This document shows, piece after piece, positions 46,125-57,601 of a stretch of 64,000 bases of DNA (within the stretch, counting starts at the first letter, position 1; every line of letters begins with the position of its first letter). The notes below the pieces were generated by a model. It had not been told where the DNA came from and did not search any database. It saw only the letters and a list, made by a program, of their open reading frames with translations. The stretch comes from Sophora flavescens (Eukaryota; Streptophyta; Magnoliopsida; Fabales; Fabaceae), in assembly GCA_030762895.1 (NCBI GenBank), contig CM061069.1, positions 107,947,669 through 108,011,668 of the forward strand, written 5' to 3'. The translations under genes were made by a program, and so were the position numbers.

Positions 46125-48012
46125 TGTTAGACTCAATGACTTAGAGATTTTGATATATGACAAATACAACTAATGTGTATGCAAGTGTTTTAGTGTCAAA
46201 TTGCAAAGACAGGTATCAAGCAGTAATCAACAAGTTCAGTGAGCAAAGACAAGGAAAATATTCAAGGAAGAACTTGAAGGAATCGAAAGAGCTACATGGA
46301 GGAGTCAAAGAGCAAAGATAGAGATCAAAGGAATCATCAAAACAAAAGGTTAAAGGAGAAATTAGATTTAAGTCTCCGATGATCTGTAAGAGAAAGAAAT
46401 CTCTTATTCACAAAGAAGCTCATCTAAAAAGATGCATGAAGAAAATCAATTTTCGTAACCTGCATTAAAAGGAATAAGTTTTCGTTAATGAAAATGATTT
46501 TTGGAAATAAGAAGTGCTCGTCCAAAGCGTTCGTCCAACACTGAAGTAATACAAAGCACTCGTCTAACACTGAAGTAATACAAATCGCTTGTCCAACACT
46601 GAAGTAATACAAGCGCTCGTCCAAACACAAGTGATCGAAGCGCTCGTCCAACAAGTGACAGAAGCACTCGTTCACTAAAGTGACAGAAGCGCTCGTCCAG
46701 TAAAGTGATACAAGCGCTCGTCCACTAAAGTGACAGAAGTGCTCGTCCACTAAAGTGATAGAAGTGCTCTTCCACTAAAGTGATAGAAGCGCTCGTCCAC
46801 ACATGTCTTTGGACTTGCTAAGATCTTAATGAGAAGATTCGTCCAATGACGTGGCATATGGAGCTCGTCTACTAGCCCGTCCGAATATAAAATCTTAATG
46901 GTTAGATGGATGCGGTTATTTTCAAGATGGACGCGAATTCTATAAGAACTATTAGAATCTTATTTCAAGAACCAGAATCAAGAAAACAGATTATGTTAAA
47001 TCATATCCAAATCTGTTTTGATTGATCCCAACGACTATAACTTGTTTTCTATATAAAGAGGGATCAAAGGAACACTTTTTTACGATATCAATCATAACAT
47101 ATCACAGTTTTACGAAATCATTTTGAGAAATCAATTGTGGAAATCATTCATCATCTTCATTGAGCTTACTGTGAAAATAGTGCTTTGTTCTCATAAGTGC
47201 TTCAATTTGTTTATCTGACTATTGAAAGTTAGGAATCAATTTTTTGTTTTACATTTTGATTTTAAAGAGAGGGGGAGTCTCTCTGAGTGATTAGGGTGAG
47301 GTATCCCTAAGGAAGAACATTGAGGCTCTTTACAAGAGAGTGGTATCTCGAGGTGAAGGAGTGCTCTGTGGTGTAAAGGTTTTTCAAGCTACCTGGTAAA
47401 GCTTGTGTGTTACTGTGTGGAATCCCACAGGTGGAGTGGGGACTGGATATAGGTCACAGTGGAGGTGACTGAAGCAGGATAAATCTGGTTGTGTAGCATC
47501 TCTAAACTCAAACTCCTTTACTTTCTGTTTATGATCAAGAACCTGTGATTTTGATGTTTAAAGTTCAATATAATTTATGTTCTTGATCTATATAAACTAT
47601 ATTGAAACCTGAGTTCGATTGTAACCAAGACTGTGTTATCTGTGTTAAAAACTGAGTTGATAAAAACCATTCTTGATTGCTAAAACTGAACTAAGACCGA
47701 AACTGAAACCTGCAAGTTTGTTCTTGATTGTTAATGCTTGTATCTGAAACTTGCATAACTTGTTCTTAATCGTTAAAAGCTTAATCAGTTTCTGTATCTT
47801 GTTATTATTAAAGTTTTGAACCCGAACCTATTCTGACTTAATCTTTCTTATCTTCATCATCTTCCCATTCAAGATTCTATATAAACCCTTCATTGAACTT
47901 GTAAAAGATCCCAAGGCCACAAATCCGCAATTCTAATTTGAAAAGTTTTTAAGAGGGAAATATTTTTAGAAGACTCAATTCACCCCCCCGAGTCATTGAA
48001 GCCAAAACAACA
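46125..48012 (+). repeat. 3' LTR of element C, full length
   Basis: 1888 bp. A CGTCCA-type array of about 23 bp units (GCTCGTCCACTAAAGTGACA plus GAA) occupies 46510-46800. The segment after it (46855-46980, with GGAGCTCGTCTACTAGCCCG) is recognisably related to the LTR of element B. TATATAAAGAG near 47049 is a likely promoter box. Confidence 0.88.
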
Positions 48013-48017
48013 AAATC

Positions 48018-49580
48018 AACCAGATGATGGCATTTCCCCTGGTGCTCCTTTCCCCAAACCCTTGAGAATCTTATTTCCCTTCACCCCAACTTCTGTCCTT
48101 TATAATGGTAAATCTGAGGATTAGGCCAAGGTAAAAAGGGAATGAAAAATTCTGTTTCATTCTCACCAACCTGAACCCGACCACATTCCAACCAGACGGT
48201 ATCCTCTACCTGAGTATGAGGAAGAAATCAGCCCATATGTTGAACCCCTTTACCTACCTCATCCTGAGTGTAAATTAATAAAAAATGTGCCTTCTCAAAT
48301 GCACAATAACTTAGGGCCGTTAGTCACTCACCTACCCCTAAACAAATTCCCCCCCAGAAAAATTTACCCCAACCTTGTCAAAACTCCTCCCTTCTTACCC
48401 CTCACTGATGGAGTTAAGAGACATGTCATACCTGTCTGGGGGACTGACCCCAATAGGAAAAATCTTCCTACCATTCCTGAGCGAAGAGCAAGATCTTCTA
48501 AGCATGTCCCCATGATCATGCCAAGGGACACAAAATGGGTGTCTTTTGAGCATCCCGGAGTCTATGGGAGGGCCTCTGACTTCTTTCTGGATCAGCTCAA
48601 CTATGAAATGCTGAAGTGGGAATTCAGTCAAATCAGAACTGATAGAGCCGCGTATTTTGTCCCTCCATCCTGGCTGAGACACAATGAAGCAACCAGAATT
48701 GGAATCAAGCCCTACAGGATCTGTCCAAGACTTCCAATGTTAGATCTAAATAAGGACAAGGACATGAAAAACAGAATATTCAAGGGAGTGATGCCTGAAG
48801 CTGAGTCAGCATTGTTTGATCTGGACCAAGAAACCTTTGACTACTCAATGCTGGATTTTCTTTTGCATAATGAATCCATTGAGTTGATCAATGAACATAG
48901 AGCAGCTGATTTCTGGAAGTCTCACATTATCCACTGCACCAGAGAAGCAACTTCCTCTGGTCTGTCTGAAGAGGAGAAGAAGGATATTCCCAAGGTCAGA
49001 GGGAAGTGTGGTCTTTCACACTTTAGATATATGATCTATAAAGACCTCTGGGGACTTCCTATAAACAGTAGAAATGTGGAATTCATCTACCCCATTAGAT
49101 GGGAAAATGAAATCTCAGTGAAACCCCCACCTACTTCAAATCCTATTGCAGATGAACCTGTTGCTGAAGAACATGATACTACCACTGCTGTTGGCTTAGA
49201 GGAAACAGCTGAATCAATTCACCAACAGAGCTCATCAGAAAGACAATATTCTCAACCTTTAGCTCTAGTTGTGATGCACCCTGAAGATTATTCAAGAACA
49301 CTAAGCACTTTTCAAGAGTCTGCAAAAAAGCTCAAGGCAACAGGCTCTGCCATCTAATATTGAAGAGGTTCTTGAAAAACTAGTTGATGAAAGGGTTGGC
49401 AAGATAGTTAATGAGAATGTTGAAAATATAACTAAGAAGATCTAGGAGGGTGTCCATCAGCAAGTTCAAACTTCAATGGCTCCAACCTTAGAGGTTGTAA
49501 ATAAAATGCTTGAATTCCTCATGGACTTCAAGAAAAGTCAGACTCAGAACCCTCCACCTCCACCACCTCCTTCTGCTTAA
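48018..49580 (+). pseudogene. Element A env-like gene, 3' part
   Basis: It continues the frame broken by element C: PFPKPLRILFPFTPTSV, two stops near 48123 and 48142, then a long open stretch 48287-49357 with LPLTDGVKRHVIPVWGTDPN, SFEHPGVYGRASDFFLDQLN and GKCGLSHFRYMIYKDLWGLP. After a frameshift near 49356 a helical segment (EVLEKLVDERVGKIVNE) with one TAG, and a proline run before TAA at 49578, close it. This is the best-preserved segment of the gene. The globular middle is not a family I can name with certainty; position and the coiled-coil end match Sirevirus env-like genes. Confidence 0.6.
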
Positions 49581-49928
49581 CCTTTACCTTTATTTTTTTG
49601 TGCTGACAATGATGGTCCTCTCCTTTTACCTTTTTCGCTGATGACAAAAAGGGGGAGAAATGAAAGAAAAGAGATTTATATATATATTTATATATATATA
49701 TATATATAAAGTCAGTTTTTGAAAAGCTTTTATTTGTTTGTATTTGCATATTCTCTTCTACTTGCTAAACTGCTCTGGCACTTAATTGTTAGCTTATATG
49801 CAGTTGTTTTTCATATGCTTTTTCTGCTTAATCTTTTGAATGCTTTGTCGTAGGGGGAGCCCTGCAAGCTTTCTTAGACTTTGCTTTTCAAATTTAATTA
49901 GTTTTGTCATCAGCAAAAAGGGGGAGAT
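49581..49928 (+). promoter_or_regulatory. Element A polypurine tracts
   Basis: GGGGGAG tracts occur at about 49651, 49853 and 49919, the last (AAAAAGGGGGAGAT) touching the 3' LTR. A TA dinucleotide run lies at about 49676-49708. Confidence 0.8.
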
Positions 49929-51519
49929 TGTTGGAACCAAAGTGGTTTTGGATTTAATAATCTCTAAGTTTTGATGCTAACAAAAGGATTAAATTTACTT
50001 GGAAAAGTGTTAGTTGAGATCTAACATGTGCTTTCAATTATGCAGGAATACTTTAATATAAGTAAAATAAACTTGGGATAAGTTTTCATTGAAAAATACG
50101 TGTCCACCCTTGTAGACGGGCTGCTCAAAAACATTGGTAAAGTTACTTCTTTAGACTGGTTTACTTAAGTAGACGAAGCTCTAAATATTTTCTAGATGAA
50201 TACCTAAATAACTTGTTAAGTACAACAAGTCCAAAGACTTGATAAATAAGCACGTCCATCTTGCCACGTAAGCAGACGGAAGTAATTAGTTGAAGTAAAT
50301 GAACTGAAAAATAAAGTAATATAGTAGACGAACTCTAACCGCCACGTCACCAGACGGAGATCTTTATAACTCATTAAGGTATAGCAAGTCCGAAGACTTG
50401 ATAGACAAGAGGATATGCCACATCATCAGACGAGTAAAGTAAAATATTGAACAAACTTAGTCTCTCATATAACTAAGTAGGCAGAGTTTCTTTTTAGACG
50501 AGCTCCATCTTAGAATGAATTAAATGTAATCCGAATCTCTTGAATTTATTTCAAGTGATTGATATTTATTTCAATAGAATATTTGTTCTTCACATTTGTT
50601 TTATCTGCTTTAATGTTTAACCTTGTTGTAAAAGAAACATAGTACCATCAAGAAATACAAAAAAGCAGCATCGTACAATAAGATACTGCAAAACAATCTA
50701 TACGATGACAACTTTATGGCTGAAAAAGCTGGATTATACACAAAGCGGGAACAACAAGTGCTCAAGTTGCAATACTCAAAGGAGTGAACCTCCAAATTCA
50801 TGCTACCTCGATAACCAAGAGTACTATTCAGCATTGCCACAATCATGCTATCAGCCACAACGGATATCATGCATTAAATGCTATCTCTAAATGGGATTAT
50901 TCAAAGTAACCGTTGAAGAAATACCAGTGAAGAAGAAGATCACTATAAATAGAGGACCTCAAGTTCTGAAGAACAACTTTTTCCAATCAATAATCACCCA
51001 TTTTAATATTATTTCAAGAGCAAGAGTCTGTATTCTTTAGTTTGAATATTGTTGTAATATTCAACTGATCTTAAACTGTCATATTCTCACACATAGTGAG
51101 TTAAGAAGATCAAACATTATATCTCTTTGTTAGAGTTAGAGCCTGAAGAGGCATGGTAAGAAAGAAATACTTGTAGCCTGGAGAGGTGTTGAATACTTGG
51201 TTGTAATCTATTTGGAGAAAGAGTGGATAAATCCTTCAAGTCGAAGGGACTGGACGTAGCTCTTGGTTGGAAGAGAGTGAACCAGGATAAAATCTCTTGT
51301 GTGAATCTTCTATCCCTAAACTCTTCAGTTTTATTTGCTTATACTAATGTGGGGTTTTGATAATGGTTCTGTTAAAATCTTTTAAAAATGATCTTTGTCT
51401 TTGTGCTTGCTTCTGTTTCTAATCTCCTTGAGTGCAAAAATTGTTTTAAAGGTTGTTTTCGAAAATTATTAACAAACACAACTCAACCCCCCTTCTTGTG
51501 TTTGCATGTGTCAACTTCA
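49929..51519 (+). repeat. 3' LTR of element A
   Basis: 1591 bp, TGTTGGAACC to CAACTTCA. It is uninterrupted and matches the split 5' LTR, which confirms where element B entered. It is followed by AAGTA, one base different from the left flank AAGCA. Confidence 0.9.
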
Positions 51520-51524
51520 AAGTA

Positions 51525-52309
51525 GATATCCCCGTCGGGAAGGAAGCCAGGGTAATTATCAAATTGGACATCCGTTTGTTGAGGACATCATGGATGCTCC
51601 TTTTCCCTAGAACTTTAAGGCATTAACCTCTGATTCATATGATGGAAACGAAGACCCATAAGAGCATTTAATGGTATTCAATGCTCAAATGACGCTAACA
51701 AAAGCAACAGATTCCATCAAATGTATGGTATTTCCCACAACCTTGAGAGGCCCCGCTCTGGTATGGTACTCTAGATTGCCACCTAATTCTATTGTTGATT
51801 TTAATACTTTTGCTACTAGATTTGTTATCCAAATTTTCACAAGTCGTGTCCATCAAAGGACATCGACAAGTTTGGTTAATTTTAGACATGGTCCATATGG
51901 GACGTTAAGAGAACTTACGACACACTTCAGTCAGGAGACACTTTTGATTAGAGACTTGAGTCCAGCAATAGCTTTACATGCTATGTTAGATGGTATGAAG
52001 GAAAGGTCGTTCACAAATTCTCTGGCCAGGAAGCCACCTAGGGCAATAGATGATTTGAGACGAAGAGCCACCGGATATATCACCAGGGAGGAGTTAGTAA
52101 TATCTCAGAAAAAGTTGCAAGTCGAGGCCTCCGCTCCCATTCCTCGGCAAGGAAAAGTTCTGAAGATGGCAAACTAACAAAAAATTGGGAAGAAACCATT
52201 TCAAATCAGTGATAACATCGGTAAGGGAGCATACAAGCTAGAAACTCTAAATCGGAAGGAAATCCCGCGAACTTGGAATTCCACCCACTTGAAATATTAT
52301 TATGCTTAA
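51525..52309 (+). pseudogene. Element O gag fused to the end of integrase
   Basis: It resumes the O gag beyond element A with HPFVEDIMDAPFP, DSYDGNEDP and the Retrotrans_gag signature CMVFPTTLRGPALVWYSRLP, RHGPYGTLRELTTHFSQETL and IRDLSPAIALHAML. TAG near 51608 and TAA near 51659 interrupt it. After a TAA at about 52177 the same frame runs straight into PFQISDNIGKGAYKLETLNR and TWNSTHLKYYYA before TAA at 52307. This is the extreme C-terminus of a gypsy integrase. Everything between (protease, reverse transcriptase, RNase H, integrase core) is missing, so O is a deletion derivative. Confidence 0.82.
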
Positions 52310-52594
52310 ATAATGAATTCGACGATGATGTACTCTTTTTCCTTGATTGGTATTTTTTCCCCAAGGGGGGTTTTTTTGGCTAAAAAGGTTTTAATGAGGC
52401 ACACCTATAATAATCAATAAAGTATGTTTTATGAAGGTTAGGTCTTTTATTTAAACACTTTATTAGAAATGCACATATTGGAACGGTAAAGCCAGAAAAT
52501 CGAGCAATGCTTGAATCTACAAAAACCCTGATAGACAGGAAATGTTCGAAGCTGGGCCCTTCAAGTTAAAAAGTCAGAAATCAAGCAATGCTTG
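52310..52594 (+). other. Element O 3' non-coding region, left part
   Basis: Non-coding sequence after the integrase remnant, entering an imperfect ~84 bp tandem repeat (unit landmarks CAAAAACCC, AAGCTGGGCCCTTC, GAGCAATGCT) at about 52478. The repeat continues beyond element D at 60987-61160 with GGATCTGCAAAAACCC. 3' UTR tandem repeats are common in Tat/Ogre-type gypsy elements. Confidence 0.7.
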
Positions 52595-52861
52595 TGTCAT
52601 GACCCAGATTTTGTAGCCATGACCGGCCGAAAAGGAAAGTTTCTCTTTCCCCTTCACAGCCTTACAAGCATAAAAAATTTGTTTCATCCAAAGAAAGTGA
52701 TTACATTTATTAATTAAAACATAATGAATATAATACATAAGAGTAACTAAATAACACAAATTACAAAGTCCTATTAAAACTAGGTAAACTTAACTATGGG
52801 TATGAACCCATTTAAAACTGTCCACATAGCATCCAAGGCTTTCGACGACTTCTCAAATACC

Positions 52862-54169
52862 TGTTGGTCGTGGCAACCATAACCCAAGAGGGGGGGTGAA
52901 TTGGGTTTATAAAATTTTCGTCCCCTTTTTGTGACCTAGACTAATTTTTGAGAAATTTTAAAAAGATAAAGGAAGAGGAAATCACACAATCAATTTATAC
53001 TGGTTCAATCACTCCCTTGAGTGACCTACATCCAGTCCCCACAATAAATTTGTGAGTATTTTCCACTAATAATCAATTCAAACTTTACAACACTTAGAGC
53101 ACTCTCTACTCAGATACCCCACCTCGTGCAAGAGCCTCAATACTACTCACCAAAGGGATACCCCACCCTTTGGACTAAAGGATACCTCACCCCAAGATTT
53201 TCTCTCAATACAAAAAGGATACCTCACCTTCTTCTTCTAAAGGGATTCCCCACCCTTTTACAAAGAGCCCTCTTCACTTGGGATACCTCATCCTTGTGCT
53301 AGAGTCTCCAAATCTACTCAAGGGATACATCACCCTTGTTACAAATCAAACTAAAGAGATTCCTCACTCTCTTTAACCAACACAAATCAAGTAATAAATG
53401 ATTACAAAGAAGAATACCTCTAAAGGTTGAATCAATACAAGTTGAAGCACTATGACTCTTGTGTAGGATTAGCTCAAATCTTGATTTTCAAGAGTGAAAG
53501 ATTGAATCTTGAGGTTAGAGATGACGTTCAAGTGTTCTAAGAGTGTAAACCTAGGGTTTTTCGGGCTGCTACAGAGTATTTATAGTGGGGTTTCAAAATA
53601 TAGCCATTTTGCACAGCTGTCACGCATTTTCTGTACCAAAAATCACTTTTTCGCGACTGGTAATCGATTACAGATGTACTGGTAATCGATTACGAGCTAT
53701 CAGTTTGAAATACTGAGCTTTCTAGAAAGCTGGTAATCGATTATGGGAGTCTGGTAATCGATTACCACTGATAATTTTAAACATTGATTTTTCCAGAAAG
53801 TGGTAATAGATTACAAGAATTCTAGTAATTCAATTACGAGCTGTTCTTTTAAAATAAAAATGATATTTTTCAATCTAAAGAACATTCTAACACTTATGAA
53901 AAACATTTTTCCAATTCTTTGAAAAACCTTAAGCCCATTTTCATTTTTAAAAACAATTTTTAATTAATTCAATTTTAATAGCCAATCCTACATTTGAGTC
54001 TTACAAATAAACCTAAGACCAAACTCAAACTATGTATACCCTTGAAGATCTTCTCTTGGTCTTGGATGATCTTTCTTTGATCTTGCACTTTCCTTTTCTC
54101 ATCAATCAATTGTTTTGCTTTTGTTGCTCATCTTCAAAATTAATTTCCTGAAAGTACATAGCATCCACA
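52862..54169 (-). repeat. Element E LTR (3' in element orientation)
   Basis: 1308 bp. It contains a field of GGGATACCYCACC repeats (53110-53370) and, at 53655-53840, several copies of GGTAATCGATTAC, a motif frequent in legume LTRs. A TATTTATAGTGGGG box (53576-53589) reads poorly as a plus-strand promoter; the minus-strand complement may be the functional one. Confidence 0.9.
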
Positions 54170-54740
54170 TTCTCCCCCTTTTTGATGATGACAAAACAAT
54201 ATTGAGATTTTTGAAAAACTTAGATGGGAGGTTAGTCACAAATATCATATAAAAGATAATCAGAGTGGTTAGCGCATATGAGAAGCATGAAGTGTAAAAA
54301 CTCCTTCTTACTAAGTGCATATATCAATGGGGTGTAGAAAATAAATTTAACATTTATAGCTCCCCCTTCCTTAGTGTCATATAATAAGGATATGAAAATT
54401 AATTTCAATGACACAAGAAATGCCATTTAAGTCACTTTGCATTCAAAGTGTTTTCAAGTTCAAGTGCATTGAGAAAATGGCATAACTATGTTTTTTCAAA
54501 CATGCAAATATATCCATTCAATCCATATATTCATCCCTATCTTCATCCAAATTTATTCAAATATATTTTTGCCTATATCAAGCAAATAATCCTTCCAATT
54601 GTCATTCAAATCTATTTCCATTCAATCAAATCAATTTTCCAAGCATATGGATATTCATCCAAATGTATCTATTTCATACAAAAATAATCCAATGTATATA
54701 ACAACAATCCAATGCATATTTCTCCCCCCCTTTTTGTCAT
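54170..54740 (-). promoter_or_regulatory. Element E polypurine tracts
   Basis: On the minus strand GGGGGAG-type tracts occur at 54171-54183 (LTR-adjacent, AAAAAGGGGGAGA), about 54361 and about 54725. Three tracts in this position repeat the arrangement of A, B and C and are the main reason to call E a Sirevirus derivative. Confidence 0.75.
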
Positions 54741-55985
54741 TATCAAAAAAATGGATTTCAATATTTAGCAACAACCACAGTCATCCACACCATTAGCATC
54801 ACATATTTTAATAATAACACATAGCACCCAAGTAAACTTAAATCACCAAGAATCAGTGTGTGATAAGATTTGTCAAGTTATGCCAATGATGTTACTTTTG
54901 TTAATGAGACTTCCCTTCTTTGACCATATTTTCATTCTTGTTCCTTGGCCACGGTTTCCTTGGTTGCCTCATTCTAGTTTGACATAGTTGTTCAAACTTT
55001 TGCTTTATTGATAGTTGTTTTGTTGAGAATGAGAGGCTTCTTTCTTGGCACCTTCTCTTTTCCTAGACTACTTTGCTCATTGTTTTGCAATATTCCCTGC
55101 ATATCATAAGTGGTAGAGACTCCTTGGTACCCATATCAATTTGGGTCCTTAGTAATTAGTGGATAAACATTTAGTCCTTTAGGCACCCAATCAAGTTCAT
55201 TTTTCATAGCATGATCTTTTCTCTAGAGGTACAAAAGAGATATGTGACCACAGTTTCCATAATAATTGCATTCTCTGAAAATTGACATCAATATTCTTTG
55301 GCTTGTCATGAAAATTATATTTGCTAAAAATTACACCCATATTCTCATGACCACTATCATTCTCATTCACTTTATTTAAAGTATGGAATCAATTTCACCA
55401 TGGGTATGATATGATTTCTCAACTTGATATTCAACGTTGATGCAACCTTACAACATATTGAATTTTCAAAACACATGCTTTTCACCATTTAAAGTGGAAT
55501 AATCATCCTTTAACTTCTTAAAATGAAGTGGATGAAACATTTTGCAAGTAGTTTGAATTTATCATTCTCTAAACCCACTATCTCATCATACTATGTATGC
55601 ATTTGACAGTTCGATTTTCATATAATTGAGTTTAGCACTATTTGTCTCCAAGTTTGTTTGAGCTATGTCATATTCCTATAATAATCATTCAAATTTTCCC
55701 TTTTGTAGAATGATTTGTTCATGGCCTTAATATTTTGATTTATGATTATCTACTGTGGATTTCACAAGACACAGAGTTTTGACAACTTTAAGTGCTACAA
55801 GTCATTTCTATCTAGTCTAACACTTAAGATACAATGATAGTTAAGCTCAAATTTGAACCATGTGAAATATTCATCATGACAAGAAAATCAATCCTCAATC
55901 ACAAAGATGATTTTATATGATTTTTCTTTGGACATATGCACAACTAACAATCATGCTTTGCATAACATAGACACATGGACAATTG
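54741..55985 (-). other. Element E interior with a decayed second gag zinc-knuckle copy
   Basis: Mostly non-coding. On the minus strand about 55290-55085 encodes a decayed knuckle (CNYYGNCGHISLLY) followed by NELDWVPKGLNVYP and a GPKL-like, WVP-like tail interrupted by stops. It parallels the knuckle region at 56520-56330, so part of gag appears twice. Nothing recognisable occupies 55300-55985. Confidence 0.5.
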
Positions 55986-57515
55986 CTAGCGAGATATTTC
56001 TAAGCAGTGTGATTTAACTAGAGATGGTCTAATCATGTTTGCAACGTTCAAATTTAAGTTTGTACAATAAGAACATGAACATTTTATTTTCTTATTTATA
56101 AAAGGTAAGGATTTTGTTACATTGATTCTTGAACTCATAATATTGTCCTTTCTTACCCATTGTCTTTTCTTGTGAAGATTGACCTTTGCAAATTTCACAT
56201 TGTTCTTGTGAAAATCTTTCATCAAGGGACTTTTGTTTCTTTTGTCAATAATTGCAATCTCGATTTTGGGAAGTGCTTTCCTTGATGAAGTCTCTTCTCT
56301 TTGACCAAATCGTCCATCCTTTTGCAATCTTTCCTGCATATTAGAGTTGGTAGAGGGACTTTTTGGTACCCATTTCAACTTGGGTCCTTGGGGGTTAGTG
56401 AATGAGCATTTCTTAGGAAGTCATACCCATTTATTTCTCACATAATAATTTTTCATATAATGGCACATATGAGAAATATGACCTTTACGATTACAATAAT
56501 TGCAAATTATAGATGAAGGCTTGGTCTTTTTGAGATCGTCATAGAAAAACTTTAACTTTTTAGGTTGTTGACATTTCAAAATATTTTTATCAAAAACGTT
56601 GTTCGAATTTCCATGCAAAATAGTGTTACTTCCCTTGTTACTAGCATTTACGGAATTAGAACATGTAAATTTGTCAACTTTGTTATATCTAGAAGAAAAG
56701 TCCTCAACTTGATTTTTAAAAATACAATTTTCACAAGTAGTTGAGGTTTCACAATTTAAAGAATTTTCCTCATAAATAAAAGTATGATCATCTTTCAAGT
56801 TTTCAATTCCAATTTCAATGGATGATATCTTTTCCAAGGAATTCGAGTTTTTCTTTTCTAAATTAATCAAGCCATCAAACACATTATCGTATGTATTTTG
56901 TAATCTATCATACACGGGACTATCAACATTAGCATTATTTACCTCAAAGTCCTTTTGAATCATGTGGGTTGTTGCCTGTACATAGGAATTATCTTTCTCC
57001 TCATTTTTGTTCATCAATGCTTCAAGATGTTGTTCCTTTTCTTCTTCAACTTGAACATTATCATTGTCAAGAAGAGTTGTGCTTCTTCCATCACATTGGG
57101 CATCTACTTGAGGGCAATTTTCAAGACATGTTTCTCTTAATGACTTCTGCTCTTCTTGCTTTTTATTTATACTTTCATCCAAAAAATCATTGTTAGTAAG
57201 ATAAGTAGCATCAAGTATATTCATTATATCCTTCGCACAAGAGCAATCCTTAATTCTAGCATATGCATCATCATTCAAAGTATTTCTCAAAATTTGCATC
57301 GCTTTAATATTTAAGGAAAAACAATTTTATCAAATTCGTTCCATTGTGATTTGGGTTTGGAAATAAAACCATTTAGCACAATATCCCACAAATAAAAATC
57401 TATTGCTTCCATGAAAATTTCTATTCTAGCTCTCCAATAAACAAAATCCACACCGTCAAAATATGGTGGTTTATAGAAATCAAAAAACTCATTTTTTTAA
57501 AAAATAAATAAATAA
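55986..57515 (-). pseudogene. Element E gag
   Basis: It begins near 57510 in one frame (FDFYKPPYFDGVDFVYWRAR, LWDIVLNGFISKPKSQWNEF), shifts near 57300 to MQILRNTLNDDAYARIKDCS and CAKDIMNILDATYL, passes a long coiled-coil-like middle (EEQKSLRETC, KKEQHLEALMNKNEEK), and ends with a good knuckle CNYCNRKGHISHMC. After TGA/TAG-type breaks near 56420 the tail (56378-55986) has KWVPKSPSTNSNMQERLQK and a second cysteine-rich stretch (CSCSYC). It is the copia gag that packages element RNA; no pol follows. Confidence 0.75.
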
Positions 57516-57586
57516 AAGGAAGCTTTTAAGGTTATCGGGAAAAAGGATCTTTTACTCTAAGCTGTTAAGCTTCTAACCAGAGCCGA

Positions 57587-57598
57587 AGCTCTGATACC
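57587..57598 (-). promoter_or_regulatory. Primer binding site of element E
   Basis: On the minus strand TGGTATCAGAGC follows the LTR after a few bases, perfect for initiator methionine tRNA. It proves the minus orientation of the element. Confidence 0.92.
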
Positions 57599-57601
57599 AC
57601 T

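Larger units (their letters stand above)
40530..48012 (+). mobile_element. Sirevirus-type copia retrotransposon C
   Basis: It starts TGTTAGACTC and ends GCCAAAACAACA, with perfect AAATC duplications (40525-40529, 48013-48017). It holds an intact-looking primer site, gag, pol and three GGGGGAG tracts, but no env-like frame. The 5' LTR is 447 bp and the 3' LTR 1888 bp because the 5' copy has lost about 1.44 kb internally. The reverse transcriptase has lost its YVDD box. Confidence 0.9.
10483..51519 (+). mobile_element. Sirevirus-type copia retrotransposon A with env-like gene
   Basis: The LTR begins TGTTGGAACC and ends GTGTCAACTTCA, flanked by AAGCA (10478-10482) and AAGTA (51520-51524), one base apart. 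Between the LTRs lie a decayed primer site, gag, pol in the copia order, an env-like gene and three GGGGGAG polypurine tracts, the last touching the 3' LTR. The env-like gene and multiple polypurine tracts are hallmarks of Sireviruses such as soybean SIRE1. Elements B (in the 5' LTR) and C (in the env-like gene) are nested within. Removing them leaves about 11.8 kb. Confidence 0.88.

Noticed and set aside
54102..54796. Short hydrophobic open frames in E as membrane proteins
   Set aside because: They lie across LTR and polypurine sequence and are AT-driven; none matches a known family.
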